Positions 19,401 to 27,676 of a DNA stretch of 64,000 nt are shown here, in pieces. The translations under genes and the position numbers were made by a program. Positions within the stretch are counted from its first letter, which is position 1, and each line of letters begins with the position of its first letter. The stretch is from Streptomyces sp. Edi2 (GTDB lineage: Bacteria; Actinomycetota; Actinomycetes; Streptomycetales; Streptomycetaceae): NCBI RefSeq assembly GCF_040253635.1, contig NZ_JBEJGX010000003.1:2294001-2358000 (forward strand). Direction: 5' to 3'. Below the pieces are notes generated by a model. That model saw nothing but the letters and a program-made list of their open reading frames with translations. It was not told the origin of the DNA and made no database searches.

Positions 19401-20429
19401 TCAGCCGAAGAACACACCGACCTCGGCGTAGCGCGCCGGATCGACGGTCTTCAGCCGCGCGGTCGCCTCCGCGATCGGCACCCGGACGATGTCCGTACCG
19501 CGCAGCGCGACCATCTTCCCGAAGTCGCCGTCGTGGACCGCGTCGATGGCGTGCAGCCCGAAGCGGGTGGCCAGCCAGCGGTCGAAGGCGCTGGGCGTGC
19601 CGCCGCGCTGGGTGTGCCCGAGGACCGTCGTCCGCGCCTCCTTGCCGGTACGCGCCTCGATCTCCTTGGCCAGCCACTCCCCCACCCCGGACAGCCGGAC
19701 ATGGCCGAAGGAGTCGGTGGAGTCGTCCTTGAGCACCATCTGGCCGTCCTTGGGCATGGCGCCCTCGGCGACGACCACGATCGGGGCGTAGCGGACCTTG
19801 AAGCGGGACTCGATCCAGCGGCAGACCTGCTCGATGTCGAAGCGCTGCTCCGGGATGAGGATGACGTTCGCCCCGCCGGCGAGCCCGGAGTGCAGGGCGA
19901 TCCAGCCGGCGTGCCGGCCCATCACCTCGACGACCAGTACCCGCATATGGGATTCGGCGGTGGTGTGCAGCCGGTCGATGGCCTCGGTGGCGACGCCGAC
20001 GGCGGTGTCGAAGCCGAAGGTGTAGTCCGTGGCGGACAGGTCGTTGTCAATGGTCTTGGGGACGCCGACGCAGGGGACGGCGTGTTCGCCGGAGAGCCGG
20101 GCGGCGACGCCGAGGGTGTCCTCGCCGCCGATCGCGATCAGCGCTTCGACCTCCTGCTTGGCGAGCGTTTCCTTGATCCGGCGGACGCCGTCCCGCTCCT
20201 TGAAGGGGTTGGTCCGCGAGGAGCCGAGGATGGTGCCGCCACGGGGCAGGATGCCGCGCACCGCCGGGATGTCCAGCGGGACCGTGTCGCCTTCCAGCGG
20301 CCCGCGCCAGCCGTCCCGGAAGCCGACGAACTCGTATCCGTACTCCTGGGTGCCCTTGCGGACGACACCCCTGATCACTGCGTTCAGACCCGGGCAGTCG
20401 CCGCCGCCGGTCAGTACTCCGACCCGCAT
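19401..20429 (-). CDS. pfkA: 6-phosphofructokinase
   Basis: A 342-residue group III PfkA that phosphorylates fructose 6-phosphate in glycolysis. Motifs: MRVGVLTGGGDCPGLNAVIRG (phosphate loop), IAIGGEDTLGVAARL, VGVPKTIDNDLSATDYTFGF (catalytic Thr-Ile-Asp region), VMGRHAGWIALHSGLAGGA, RTTVLGHTQRGGTPSAFDR. The GGEDT segment has Asp where E. coli ATP-PFK has Gly. That feature is shared with pyrophosphate enzymes, so the phosphoryl donor (ATP or PPi) cannot be called from sequence alone. The start MRVGVL at 20429 was chosen over an upstream frame. S. coelicolor carries several paralogues. Confidence 0.94.
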   Translation of the reverse strand: MRVGVLTGGGDCPGLNAVIRGVVRKGTQEYGYEFVGFRDGWRGPLEGDTVPLDIPAVRGILPRGGTILGSSRTNPFKERDGVRRIKETLAKQEVEALIAIGGEDTLGVAARLSGEHAVPCVGVPKTIDNDLSATDYTFGFDTAVGVATEAIDRLHTTAESHMRVLVVEVMGRHAGWIALHSGLAGGANVILIPEQRFDIEQVCRWIESRFKVRYAPIVVVAEGAMPKDGQMVLKDDSTDSFGHVRLSGVGEWLAKEIEARTGKEARTTVLGHTQRGGTPSAFDRWLATRFGLHAIDAVHDGDFGKMVALRGTDIVRVPIAEATARLKTVDPARYAEVGVFFG

Positions 20430-20588
20430 CGCTGCTTCACCTACCTCCCGACAGTGGCCGCGCACGGCCGTGTGTGAGCCGACGCCGGTCACGCTAATGG
20501 TGCTCTGGGTCACTCCGGGATGGGACAAGCGGCGATGTCCGTGATTTACCGGGGAGTTGGCAGGGGGCGTTCACCCGTACGAGCGGAT

Positions 20589-20650
20589 CCCTCCGGGTGG
20601 CGGCCGGGACGGACGGCGACCCTCCGGGTGGCGGCCGGGACGGACGGCGA
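20589..20650. repeat. Two perfect 31-bp tandem repeats
   Basis: CCCTCCGGGTGGCGGCCGGG plus ACGGACGGCGA is repeated exactly at 20589-20619 and 20620-20650. It lies in the 287-bp gap between macR's stop and the pfkA start (pfkA transcribes leftward from 20429). No gene is visible in this gap. Confidence 0.9.
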
Positions 20651-20716
20651 GCGCGCCGGTCACTCCTCGCCGAGGCGCGCTGCACGCCGCGCCGCACGCC
20701 TCGCCGGGACCGCGCT

Positions 20717-21385
20717 TCACCCCTCGTCGAGGCCGCGCTCTATCGCATAGCGCACCAGCTCCACGCGATTGTGCAACTGGAGCTTGCCGAGGGTGTTCTG
20801 GACGTGGTTCTGCACCGTGCGGTGCGAGATGACCAGCCGCTCGGCGATCTGCTTGTACGAGAGTCCCTTGGCGACCAGGCGCAGCACCTCGGTCTCCCGG
20901 TCCGTCAACTGGGGCGCGCCCGGCTCGTCCGGCGTCGCCGGGGCCGGTTCGGTCGCCAGCCTGCGGTACTCGCCCAGTACCAGACCGGCCAGGCCCGGGG
21001 TGAACACCGCGTCACCGGCGGCCGTGCGCCGCACCGCGTCCAGCAGCTCGCCGGTGCTCGCCGACTTCAGCAGATAGCCGGTCGCCCCGGACTTGACCGC
21101 CTCCAGGACATCGGCGTGCTCCCCGCTCGCGGACAGCACCAGCACCCGCAGCGCCGGGTTGGCGCCGACCAGTTCCTGGCACACCCGCACACCGGGCAGC
21201 CCCGGCAGATTGAGGTCCAGGACCAGCACATCGGGCGCCGCGGCCTGCGCCCTGCGCACCGCCTGGAGGCCGTCACCGGCCGTCGCGACCACCTCGCACC
21301 CGGCCTCCGCCAGATCCCGTGCGACCGCGTCCCGCCACATCGGGTGGTCGTCGACCACCATGACCTTCAGCCCCTGCTCGCTCAC
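20717..21385 (-). CDS. macR: NarL-family response regulator MacR
   Basis: A 222-residue regulator. The receiver domain starts LKVMVVDDHPMWRDAVARDL (acidic pair D-D). The phosphorylated Asp is in DVLVLDLNLPGLPGV, and the Lys in GYLLKSAS. The LuxR-type helix-turn-helix is LTDRETEVLRLVAKGLSYKQIAERLVIS followed by HRTVQNHVQNTLGKL. The GTG start overlaps the kinase stop by 4 bp. Position and pairing match MacR of S. coelicolor (SCO2120/2121 region, from memory), reported to control morphogenesis and actinorhodin. The name rests on synteny. Confidence 0.9.
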   Translation of the reverse strand: MSEQGLKVMVVDDHPMWRDAVARDLAEAGCEVVATAGDGLQAVRRAQAAAPDVLVLDLNLPGLPGVRVCQELVGANPALRVLVLSASGEHADVLEAVKSGATGYLLKSASTGELLDAVRRTAAGDAVFTPGLAGLVLGEYRRLATEPAPATPDEPGAPQLTDRETEVLRLVAKGLSYKQIAERLVISHRTVQNHVQNTLGKLQLHNRVELVRYAIERGLDEG

Positions 21386-22719
21386 GCTCCGCCCTTCCCC
21401 CGTTTTCCGCCCTCGGGCGCACCGCCCTTGGGGACCGTCAACTCCACTTCCGTGCCCTGGCCGGGGACCGAGATCCACTCCGCGCTGCCGCCCAGGTCCC
21501 GCAGCCGGCCGCGGATCGACAGCGCCACCCCCAGACGGCCCTCGCGCTCGGCGTCCGCGAGCCGGCCCTCGGGGATGCCGGGGCCGTCGTCGCGGACCGT
21601 CACGATCACCGCGTGCGGTTCGTCCTCCACCAGGATCCATGCCTGGGCCTTCGCCCCCGCATGCACCCGTACATTGTCCAACGCGGCACTGACAGCGGCC
21701 GCGAGCTCGGCCGCCGCGGCGGGCGGCAGCGCGACCGGGGCACCGGGTTCGGAGAAGGTGACACCGGCGCCGGCGAACGGCGCGAGCAGCGCCCGGACGT
21801 CACACGGTCCGTCAGCGGGCGTCGCCGGCACGGCCAGGGCGGACGCCGCGGCGGACTCCCCCGCCCCCTCGCCGGCCTGGTGCAACGCCGTCACCCGGAG
21901 CGCGGGCGGCGACACCAGCCCGCCGGCGACCAGGGTCCGCAGCGCGACCTCCTGCTCACCGGCCATCCGCCCGAGTTCGCTCGCCTCGCCACCGATCTCG
22001 GCACCGCGCCGCTGCACCATCGCCAGCACCTGCAGCACGCTGTCGTGGATGTCGCGGGCCAGCCGCTCCCGCTCCCGGGTGGCGGCCTCGATCTGCAGAG
22101 CTCGCGCGAGGGTGCGCTCGCTGGAGCGGGCCACCTCGACGACGTAGCCGAGGCCGACGCTGGCCACCCACACCAGCACCACGTTGTGGATGGCGTCGCG
22201 GGCCAGCTCCTGGCGCTCGACGAGATTGGCCACCGCCACGATGCTGGAGGCCACCGCCGCCCAGCGCCAGCCGCCCTTGATCGCGAAGCCCAGGACCGCA
22301 CCCGCCGTCCAGATGGACGGCAGCGTCGGCCCGCCGTCCATGATCCGGGCGTGGGTGTCGACCACCAGCGTGAGCAGGATGCCGCCGACCGCGAAGCCGA
22401 GGTCGGCGACGAGGAAGTGCCGGGTGCAGCGCTCCGCCGAGGTGGTGCGCTGCCAGGTCAGCGCCGTCCAGAGGGTCAGCGCGCCCATGTAGGCGGCGGC
22501 GCCCAGCGGATGGGCGTACTGCCGGTAGGAGAGCGCGACCAGGCACAGGGTGTAGACGAGGGTGAGGATCCGGTAGCCGGTGAGCGCGCGCCACAGCGGG
22601 AGCTCGACGGACATCCGCAGCACCTTCGGAGGGCGTTTGCCGTGGCGCCTGGCGGCCATGGCGGCACCCGTCATGCCGGTGCCCGTATCCGTGCCCGTTC
22701 TGGTGTCCGTATCCGTCAT
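21382..22719 (-). CDS. macS: MacS-type sensor histidine kinase
   Basis: A 445-residue membrane kinase. After about 40 Thr/Asp- and Arg-rich residues there are six or so hydrophobic segments (about 50-220). The HisKA_3 dimerisation helix follows with the phospho-accepting His in RERERLARDIHDSVLQVLAM. The HATPase domain has DNVRVHAGAKAQAWI (N box) and VRDDGPGIPEG (G box). It is co-transcribed and overlaps macR (GTGA). The N-terminal sensing domain is of the MacS type; the signal is unknown. Confidence 0.9.
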   Translation of the reverse strand: MTDTDTRTGTDTGTGMTGAAMAARRHGKRPPKVLRMSVELPLWRALTGYRILTLVYTLCLVALSYRQYAHPLGAAAYMGALTLWTALTWQRTTSAERCTRHFLVADLGFAVGGILLTLVVDTHARIMDGGPTLPSIWTAGAVLGFAIKGGWRWAAVASSIVAVANLVERQELARDAIHNVVLVWVASVGLGYVVEVARSSERTLARALQIEAATRERERLARDIHDSVLQVLAMVQRRGAEIGGEASELGRMAGEQEVALRTLVAGGLVSPPALRVTALHQAGEGAGESAAASALAVPATPADGPCDVRALLAPFAGAGVTFSEPGAPVALPPAAAAELAAAVSAALDNVRVHAGAKAQAWILVEDEPHAVIVTVRDDGPGIPEGRLADAEREGRLGVALSIRGRLRDLGGSAEWISVPGQGTEVELTVPKGGAPEGGKRGKGGA

Positions 22720-22784
22720 TGCCGTCCCCCTCGCCGGGCGTGGTCACGCCCGGTCTCGGCCCTGCCCGTCTCTTCGGCGCCCGT

Positions 22785-23546
22785 CTATTCGGCGGCCGCC
22801 TTCTTGGCCCGCTCCGCCTCGGCCTTCTTCTGCGCTTCGGCCTGTGCCGCCTCGGCCTTCGCCGCGTCCGCGATCTGCCGCTTGGCCGCCGTCGCGTAGA
22901 TGTCGACGTACTCCTGGCCGGACAGCTTCATGATCTCGTACATGACCTCGTCGGTGACCGACCGCAGGATGAAGCGGTCGCCCTCCATGCCCTGATAGCG
23001 GGTGAAGTCCAGCGGCTTGCCGATGCGGATGCCCGGCCGGATCATCTTCGGCACGATCTTGCCGGGTGGCTGCACCTTCTCGGTGTCGATCATCGCCACG
23101 GGGATGACCGGCGCCCCGGTGGCCAGCGCCACCCGCGCCAGACCGCCCGGCTTGCCGCGGTAGAGCCGGCCGTCCGGGGAGCGGGTGCCCTCCGGGTAGA
23201 TGCCGAACAGCTCACCGCGCTCCAGCACCTCGATACCGCTCTTGATCGCCGCCTCGCCCGCGCCCCGGCCGCCCGAGCGGTCCACCGGAAGCTGGCCCAC
23301 GCCCTTGAAGAACGCGGCGGTCAGCTTGCCCTTGACCCCCGGGGAGGTGAAGTACTCCGACTTCGCGATGAAGGTGACCTTGCGGTCGAGCACCGCGGGC
23401 AGGAAGAACGAGTCCGAGAAGGACAGGTGGTTGCTCGCGAGGATCGCCGGGCCCTCGGCGGGGATGTTCTCGATGCCTTCCACCCAGGGCCTGAAGGCAA
23501 GCTTCAGCGACCCGCCGATGGAAAACTTCATTGCGCCGTAGATCAA
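22785..23546 (-). CDS. 1-acyl-sn-glycerol-3-phosphate acyltransferase (PlsC family)
   Basis: A 253-residue enzyme that transfers an acyl group to lysophosphatidate (or a related lysolipid) at the membrane. Motif I is in ILASNHLSFSDSFFLP (NHxxxxD), motif III in YPEGTRSPDGRLYRGKPG, motif IV in VPVAMIDTEKV. The C-terminus is a charged Ala/Lys/Glu helix. The start is TTG 23546, 8 bp after AGGAGG, 15 bp ahead of an internal ATG. It lies upstream of macSR on the same strand (65-bp gap). The M. tuberculosis counterpart is Rv2182c. Confidence 0.93.
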   Translation of the reverse strand: MIYGAMKFSIGGSLKLAFRPWVEGIENIPAEGPAILASNHLSFSDSFFLPAVLDRKVTFIAKSEYFTSPGVKGKLTAAFFKGVGQLPVDRSGGRGAGEAAIKSGIEVLERGELFGIYPEGTRSPDGRLYRGKPGGLARVALATGAPVIPVAMIDTEKVQPPGKIVPKMIRPGIRIGKPLDFTRYQGMEGDRFILRSVTDEVMYEIMKLSGQEYVDIYATAAKRQIADAAKAEAAQAEAQKKAEAERAKKAAAE

Positions 23547-23693
23547 CCGACTGCCTCCTGTGTGTGACGCAAAGACCTTAACCTGCCCCGGTGCCCCCCT
23601 CGCGCCGCGGCTGCCGCCGGACCTATCCGCCCGCCGTCACTTTGCGTACCCTGGGGTAACTCGCCAGGTCCCCTCATCGATCGGAGTCCCCCG

Positions 23694-24491
23694 GTGCCGC
23701 TCCTTCCCGGAGCCGAGCCGTTCCGCCGTGACGGCGGAGAGGTCGGCGTCCTTGTGTGCCACGGCTTCACCGGCTCCCCCCAGTCCGTACGCCCCTGGGC
23801 CGAATATCTGGCCGACCAGGGGCTCACGGTCAGTCTGCCGCTGCTGCCCGGTCACGGCACCCGCTGGCAGGATCTGCAGATCACGACCTGGCAGGACTGG
23901 TACGCCGAGGTCGACCGCGAGCTGCGGGCGCTGACCGAGCGCTGCTCCTCGGTCTTCGTCTGCGGCCTGTCGATGGGCGGCGCGCTGGCGCTGCGGCTGG
24001 CCGCCAAACACGGCGACGCCATCGGCGGGGTGGCGGTGGTCAACCCCGCCAACAAGGTCCACGACGCGGCCGGACCGCTGCTGCCGGTGCTGCGCCATCT
24101 CGTCCGGACGACGAAGGGGCTGACGAGCGACATCGCCAAGCCCGGCGCCGAGGAGGTCGGCTACGACCGGGTGCCGCTGCACGCGGCGCACTCGGTGCGC
24201 CGCTTCTTCCAGCAGGTCGACTCCGAACTCCCGGGCGTCACCCAGCCGTTGCTGGTGATGACCAGCCCGCAGGACCATGTCGTCCCGCCGGGGGACTCCG
24301 CGCGCATCCTGAGCCGGGTGTCCTCGACGGACGTCCGGCAGACGCTCCTGGAGCGCAGCTACCACGTCGCCACCCTCGACCACGACGCGGAGCAGATCTT
24401 CCGGGAGACGTTCGCCTTCATCACCCGGCTCGCCCCGCAGGCGCGGGCGGACGCGGCTTCGGAGGGGACGGCGGCCAGTGGCGGAGCGTAG
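23694..24491 (+). CDS. Alpha/beta hydrolase (monoacylglycerol lipase/carboxylesterase type)
   Basis: A 265-residue hydrolase from a GTG start. Elements: VGVLVCHGFTGSPQSVRPW (oxyanion HGFTG), nucleophile Ser in VFVCGLSMGGALAL, LPGHGTRWQDLQITTWQDWY, catalytic Asp in MTSPQDHVVPP and His in SYHVATLDHDAE. This is the Est30/monoglyceride lipase pattern. It is divergent from the acyltransferase and overlaps the next gene by 14 bp. The substrate is probably a short acyl ester or monoglyceride, but this is not certain. Confidence 0.9.
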   Translation: MPLLPGAEPFRRDGGEVGVLVCHGFTGSPQSVRPWAEYLADQGLTVSLPLLPGHGTRWQDLQITTWQDWYAEVDRELRALTERCSSVFVCGLSMGGALALRLAAKHGDAIGGVAVVNPANKVHDAAGPLLPVLRHLVRTTKGLTSDIAKPGAEEVGYDRVPLHAAHSVRRFFQQVDSELPGVTQPLLVMTSPQDHVVPPGDSARILSRVSSTDVRQTLLERSYHVATLDHDAEQIFRETFAFITRLAPQARADAASEGTAASGGA

Positions 24492-25155
24492 CCCCCGCGA
24501 CCCCCGGGACCCGCTGGACGAAGAGGCCGCCTGGGCCGAGATCGTGGCGGGCTACGGCGACCAGCCGTCGTTCCCCCCGGGCGACGCCGACGACGGCACG
24601 GATGAACCGGCGGGGAACGGCGGCTCGAAGAGCACCGGGGACGACTCCGGGGACGCCCCCGAGGAGGGCACCGCGGAAGACGCCCGGAAGGACGCCTCGG
24701 AGGACTCCGCACAGCGCTCCGCGGAGCACTCCGCAGAGGACGCCCCGGCGGGCTCCGAAGCAGAGGGCCCGGAGACGGGCAAGGCCGGGGACGGCAAGGG
24801 CGACGCCTCCCGTCCCGGCAGCTTCGTCGTCTTCGCGCCGGGCGTCGGTCCGCGCACCTGGACCCCCGCGGAGGCGTCCGACGACGACTTCGACGAGACC
24901 GACGAGGGCCACTTCACCCCGCCCGAGCCCCCGCCGCTGCCGGAGGCCGACGTGACCGCCAAGTTCGCCTGGATCGCGGTGCTCGGCGGTCCCCTGCTGC
25001 TGGTGATCCTGGTGCTGCTGCAGCAGCCGGTGACGTGGTGGAGTGCGCTCCTGGGCATCGGCGGCTTCCTCGGCGGATTCGCCACCCTGGTGGCCCGGAT
25101 GAAGAACGACGACGAGGACGACAATGATCTGCCGGGCAGCGGCGCGGTGGTGTGA
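24478..25155 (+). CDS. Acidic protein with two C-terminal membrane helices
   Basis: A 225-residue protein from a GTG inside the end of the hydrolase gene. Residues 1-150 are Glu/Asp/Ser/Ala-rich and probably disordered, with EEGTAEDARKDASEDSAQRS-like repeats. Two hydrophobic helices follow (WIAVLGGPLLLVILVLL and WWSALLGIGGFLGGFATLVA), ending in an acidic tail. Overlap and strand suggest co-translation with the hydrolase. Conserved among streptomycetes at this position as far as I recall; function unknown. Confidence 0.8.
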   Translation: MAERSPRDPRDPLDEEAAWAEIVAGYGDQPSFPPGDADDGTDEPAGNGGSKSTGDDSGDAPEEGTAEDARKDASEDSAQRSAEHSAEDAPAGSEAEGPETGKAGDGKGDASRPGSFVVFAPGVGPRTWTPAEASDDDFDETDEGHFTPPEPPPLPEADVTAKFAWIAVLGGPLLLVILVLLQQPVTWWSALLGIGGFLGGFATLVARMKNDDEDDNDLPGSGAVV

Positions 25156-25156
25156 G

Positions 25157-25936
25157 TCAGCCCCCGGCCGGCACCCGCAGCGCGGCCAGCACCGGCAGAT
25201 GGTCCGTCGCGGCGGTGAGGTCGCTCTCCCGCACACCCGGCAGGCCGTGCGGCACACCGCAGCCGAGGACTTCCACGCCCGGCGTGGTGAAGATCGCGTC
25301 GATCCGCTGATGCGGGTCGCGGGGCGTGGAGGTGAGCTCCCCGCCCCACGGCCGTGCCGCCCAGGCATCGGTGAGCGCCCCCGCCAGCCGCCGGAAGCTC
25401 CCGCCGTCCGGCCGCTCGTTGAGGTCGCCGCCGGCCACGGCGTACGGCACTCCGAGGGCCGCCAGCCGCTCCAGCAGCAGCCCGGCCTGCTCGTCACGCT
25501 CCCGGGCGGCAAGGCTGAGATGGCAGCTGAGCACGCCGATCCGGGTGCCGCCGATCCGCACCACGGCGGTGGCGAAACCACGCTGGTGCAGTCCGGGGGT
25601 GCGGGGCAGCAGGACATCCTCCGTGCGCTCCACGTGGGCGCGCAGGGTGGACAGGATCATCGGTCCGGCGGCGGTGGCGCCGCCGGTGACGTACACCAGA
25701 CCGGCCGCGCGGGCCAGCCGTTCGGCCGTCTTGCGCCAGCGGAAGAACCGCGGCGCCTCCTGGACCAGCACGAGATCGGGCGCACAGGCCCGGATGACCC
25801 TGGCCAGGGCCGCCCGGTCGTCGCGCATCGAGCGGATGTTGTAGCTGAGCACCCGGATCACGGCCGTACCGTCGGGCTCGGTACGGGAGTCGGGAAGCGG
25901 GAGCACGGCGGCGGGTCCTCTCACCGGGATCGTCAC
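25157..25936 (-). CDS. Endonuclease/exonuclease/phosphatase family protein
   Basis: A 259-residue protein of the DNase I-like EEP fold. Catalytic motifs: VLSYNIRSMRDD (Asn), LVLVQEAPRFFRW (Glu metal ligand), VLSCHLSLAARERDEQ (His), YAVAGGDLNERPDGGSF (Asp/Asn), RIDAIFTT and ATDHLPVLAALRV (Asp-His). Members hydrolyse phosphodiesters or phosphomonoesters in nucleic acids, phospholipids or sugars; the substrate here is unknown. GTG 25936 (VTIPVRGPAAV) is the chosen start, with a weak ribosome site. The stop is 1 bp from the end of the convergent membrane-protein gene. Confidence 0.85.
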   Translation of the reverse strand: MTIPVRGPAAVLPLPDSRTEPDGTAVIRVLSYNIRSMRDDRAALARVIRACAPDLVLVQEAPRFFRWRKTAERLARAAGLVYVTGGATAAGPMILSTLRAHVERTEDVLLPRTPGLHQRGFATAVVRIGGTRIGVLSCHLSLAARERDEQAGLLLERLAALGVPYAVAGGDLNERPDGGSFRRLAGALTDAWAARPWGGELTSTPRDPHQRIDAIFTTPGVEVLGCGVPHGLPGVRESDLTAATDHLPVLAALRVPAGG

Positions 25937-26027
25937 GCGGGCCAAGATAGAGCACCGCCCGCCGCACCCCTGGGGGACGCGACGGGCAGTGCCGTACGGA
26001 TGAGCAGGCGTGCGGGCCCGCGGGGTC

Positions 26028-26969
26028 TCAGCCCTGGCGCGCGAGGTCGGCCGCGCCGACCAGACCGGCCTTGCCGCCGAGCTGGGCGGCGAGCACCTGG
26101 GCGTGCGGCCGCCACTGGTTGCCGACCAGCCAGCGGCGGAAGGACTTGCGGATCGGCCCCAGGACCAACTCGCCCTCGTCGGAGACGCCGCCGCCGACGA
26201 TGAAGGCGGACGGGTCGAAGAGCGAGGCGAGGTCGGCGAGGCCGGCGCCGGCCCAGCGGGCCAGCTCGCGGAACGAGTCGATGGCCACCGGGTCGCCCTG
26301 GCGGGCGGCCTCGCTGACGTGCCGGCCCTGGATGCCCTCGGACGTGCCGTCGCCGAGCGACAGCAGGATCTGGGCGTTCTCGGGGGTGGCGAAGGCGCGC
26401 TGGCGGGCGTAGCGCAGCAGGGCGCGGCCGGAGGCGTACTGCTCCCAGCAGCCCTGGTTGCCGCAGCCGCACAGCAGTCCGTCGGGCACCATCCGGATGT
26501 GGCCGAACTCGGCGGCGACGCCGAACCGGCCGCGGCGCAGCTTGTTGCCGATGATGATGCCGCCGCCCAGGCCGGTACCGAGGGTGATGCAGATGACGTC
26601 GCTGTGGCCCTGGCCGGCGCCGAACCTGTACTCGCCCCAGGCCGCGGCGTTGGCGTCGTTCTCGACGACCACGGGGAGGCCGACGCGCTGCTCGACCTTG
26701 TCCTTGAGCGGTTCGTGGCGCCAGTCGATGTTCGGTGCGAACAGGACCGTGGCGCGCTTCTCGTCGACATAGCCGGCGGCGCCGATGCCGACGGCCTCGA
26801 CGGGGTGACCGGCCCCGACGGTCCGCACCGCGTCCGCGATGGCCTCGGTCAGCGCGTCGGTGGCATGCGGAGTCGGAACCTTGCACGTCTCAAGGATCGA
26901 GCCCTCTTCGTCGACCACGCCGGCCGCGATCTTCGTGCCGCCGATGTCGACGCCGATGGTGAGTCCCAT
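26028..26969 (-). CDS. glkA: ROK-family glucokinase
   Basis: A 313-residue kinase that makes glucose 6-phosphate; in Streptomyces it is also the mediator of carbon catabolite repression. MGLTIGVDIGGTKIAAGVVD is the ATP/phosphate 1 motif. VENDANAAAWGEYRFGAG carries the sugar-binding Asn-Asp, and ITLGTGLGGGIIIGNKL is phosphate 2. The ROK zinc motif is present in the CGCGNQGCWEQ segment. It follows the small SCO2127-like gene on the same strand with a 126-bp gap, the arrangement known for glkA loci. Confidence 0.97.
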   Translation of the reverse strand: MGLTIGVDIGGTKIAAGVVDEEGSILETCKVPTPHATDALTEAIADAVRTVGAGHPVEAVGIGAAGYVDEKRATVLFAPNIDWRHEPLKDKVEQRVGLPVVVENDANAAAWGEYRFGAGQGHSDVICITLGTGLGGGIIIGNKLRRGRFGVAAEFGHIRMVPDGLLCGCGNQGCWEQYASGRALLRYARQRAFATPENAQILLSLGDGTSEGIQGRHVSEAARQGDPVAIDSFRELARWAGAGLADLASLFDPSAFIVGGGVSDEGELVLGPIRKSFRRWLVGNQWRPHAQVLAAQLGGKAGLVGAADLARQG

Positions 26970-27095
26970 GTGTCCCTCAGTTTTTCGCTCGAACCCCGCC
27001 AGGACCCACCGTACCGGAGGCGGGGGCGCCGGCCGTGCCCGTCAGGCGGCGGGCCCGGGCGGCCGCCCCGTGGTGCGAGGCCGTGCCGGGGGGAC

Positions 27096-27572
27096 TCAGT
27101 CGAGGTCGATCCGCTCGGTGCCGGAGGGGCCGTCGTCGTCGCGCGGGTCGTCGCCGCGGCGGGCGGCCGGGTCCTCGTCGAGGTCGTCGCGGGTCCAGCG
27201 GCGTTCGCTGCTCTCGACGGCGGAGCGGTAGGCGGCGAGGAGTTCGGAGCCGGCCGCGGCGAGGTGGTCGAAGAGGTCGGGGTTGCGCTCGATGACCGGC
27301 TCGACGGCCGCCTTGGCCTGCTTGAACAGCTGGCTGACGGCGCCCTGCGCGGCGATGCCGCCGAGCGCGCCGGGCAGCTGGATGCCGGAGAGCTTGTCGG
27401 TCACCGCGTCGGCGAGCTTGCGCAGCTCCTCGGCCGCGCTGCCCGGCTGCGGACCGTGGGCGGCGCGGTGCCGGGCCTTCTCGGTCGCGAGGTCCTCGGC
27501 GCAGGCCGTCTCCCAGGCGTCGGCGTCGGGCTCGGCCCTGCGGTCGGCGGGGCGCTCGGTGGCATCACTCAT
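27096..27572 (-). CDS. SCO2127-like small protein upstream of glucokinase
   Basis: A 158-residue acidic, helical protein starting MSDATERPADRRAEPDADAW. It has a central LRKLADAVTDKLSGIQLPG segment and a charged C-terminus. No known enzymatic motif. Its counterpart in S. coelicolor (SCO2127), next to glkA, was reported to stimulate glucose kinase activity and glucose uptake when added to other strains. That is a literature memory and not something visible here. An upstream in-frame start (27695) is unlikely. Confidence 0.85.
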   Translation of the reverse strand: MSDATERPADRRAEPDADAWETACAEDLATEKARHRAAHGPQPGSAAEELRKLADAVTDKLSGIQLPGALGGIAAQGAVSQLFKQAKAAVEPVIERNPDLFDHLAAAGSELLAAYRSAVESSERRWTRDDLDEDPAARRGDDPRDDDGPSGTERIDLD

Positions 27573-27676
27573 GGGGAACTCCGTGACTCCTGCGGCGAGG
27601 CGGTACGGCGAAGGGTGCGGGACGGCACCCCGGGGCATGGCCCACCCTCGACGGTACCCGAACGGTGGTAGCGCGT

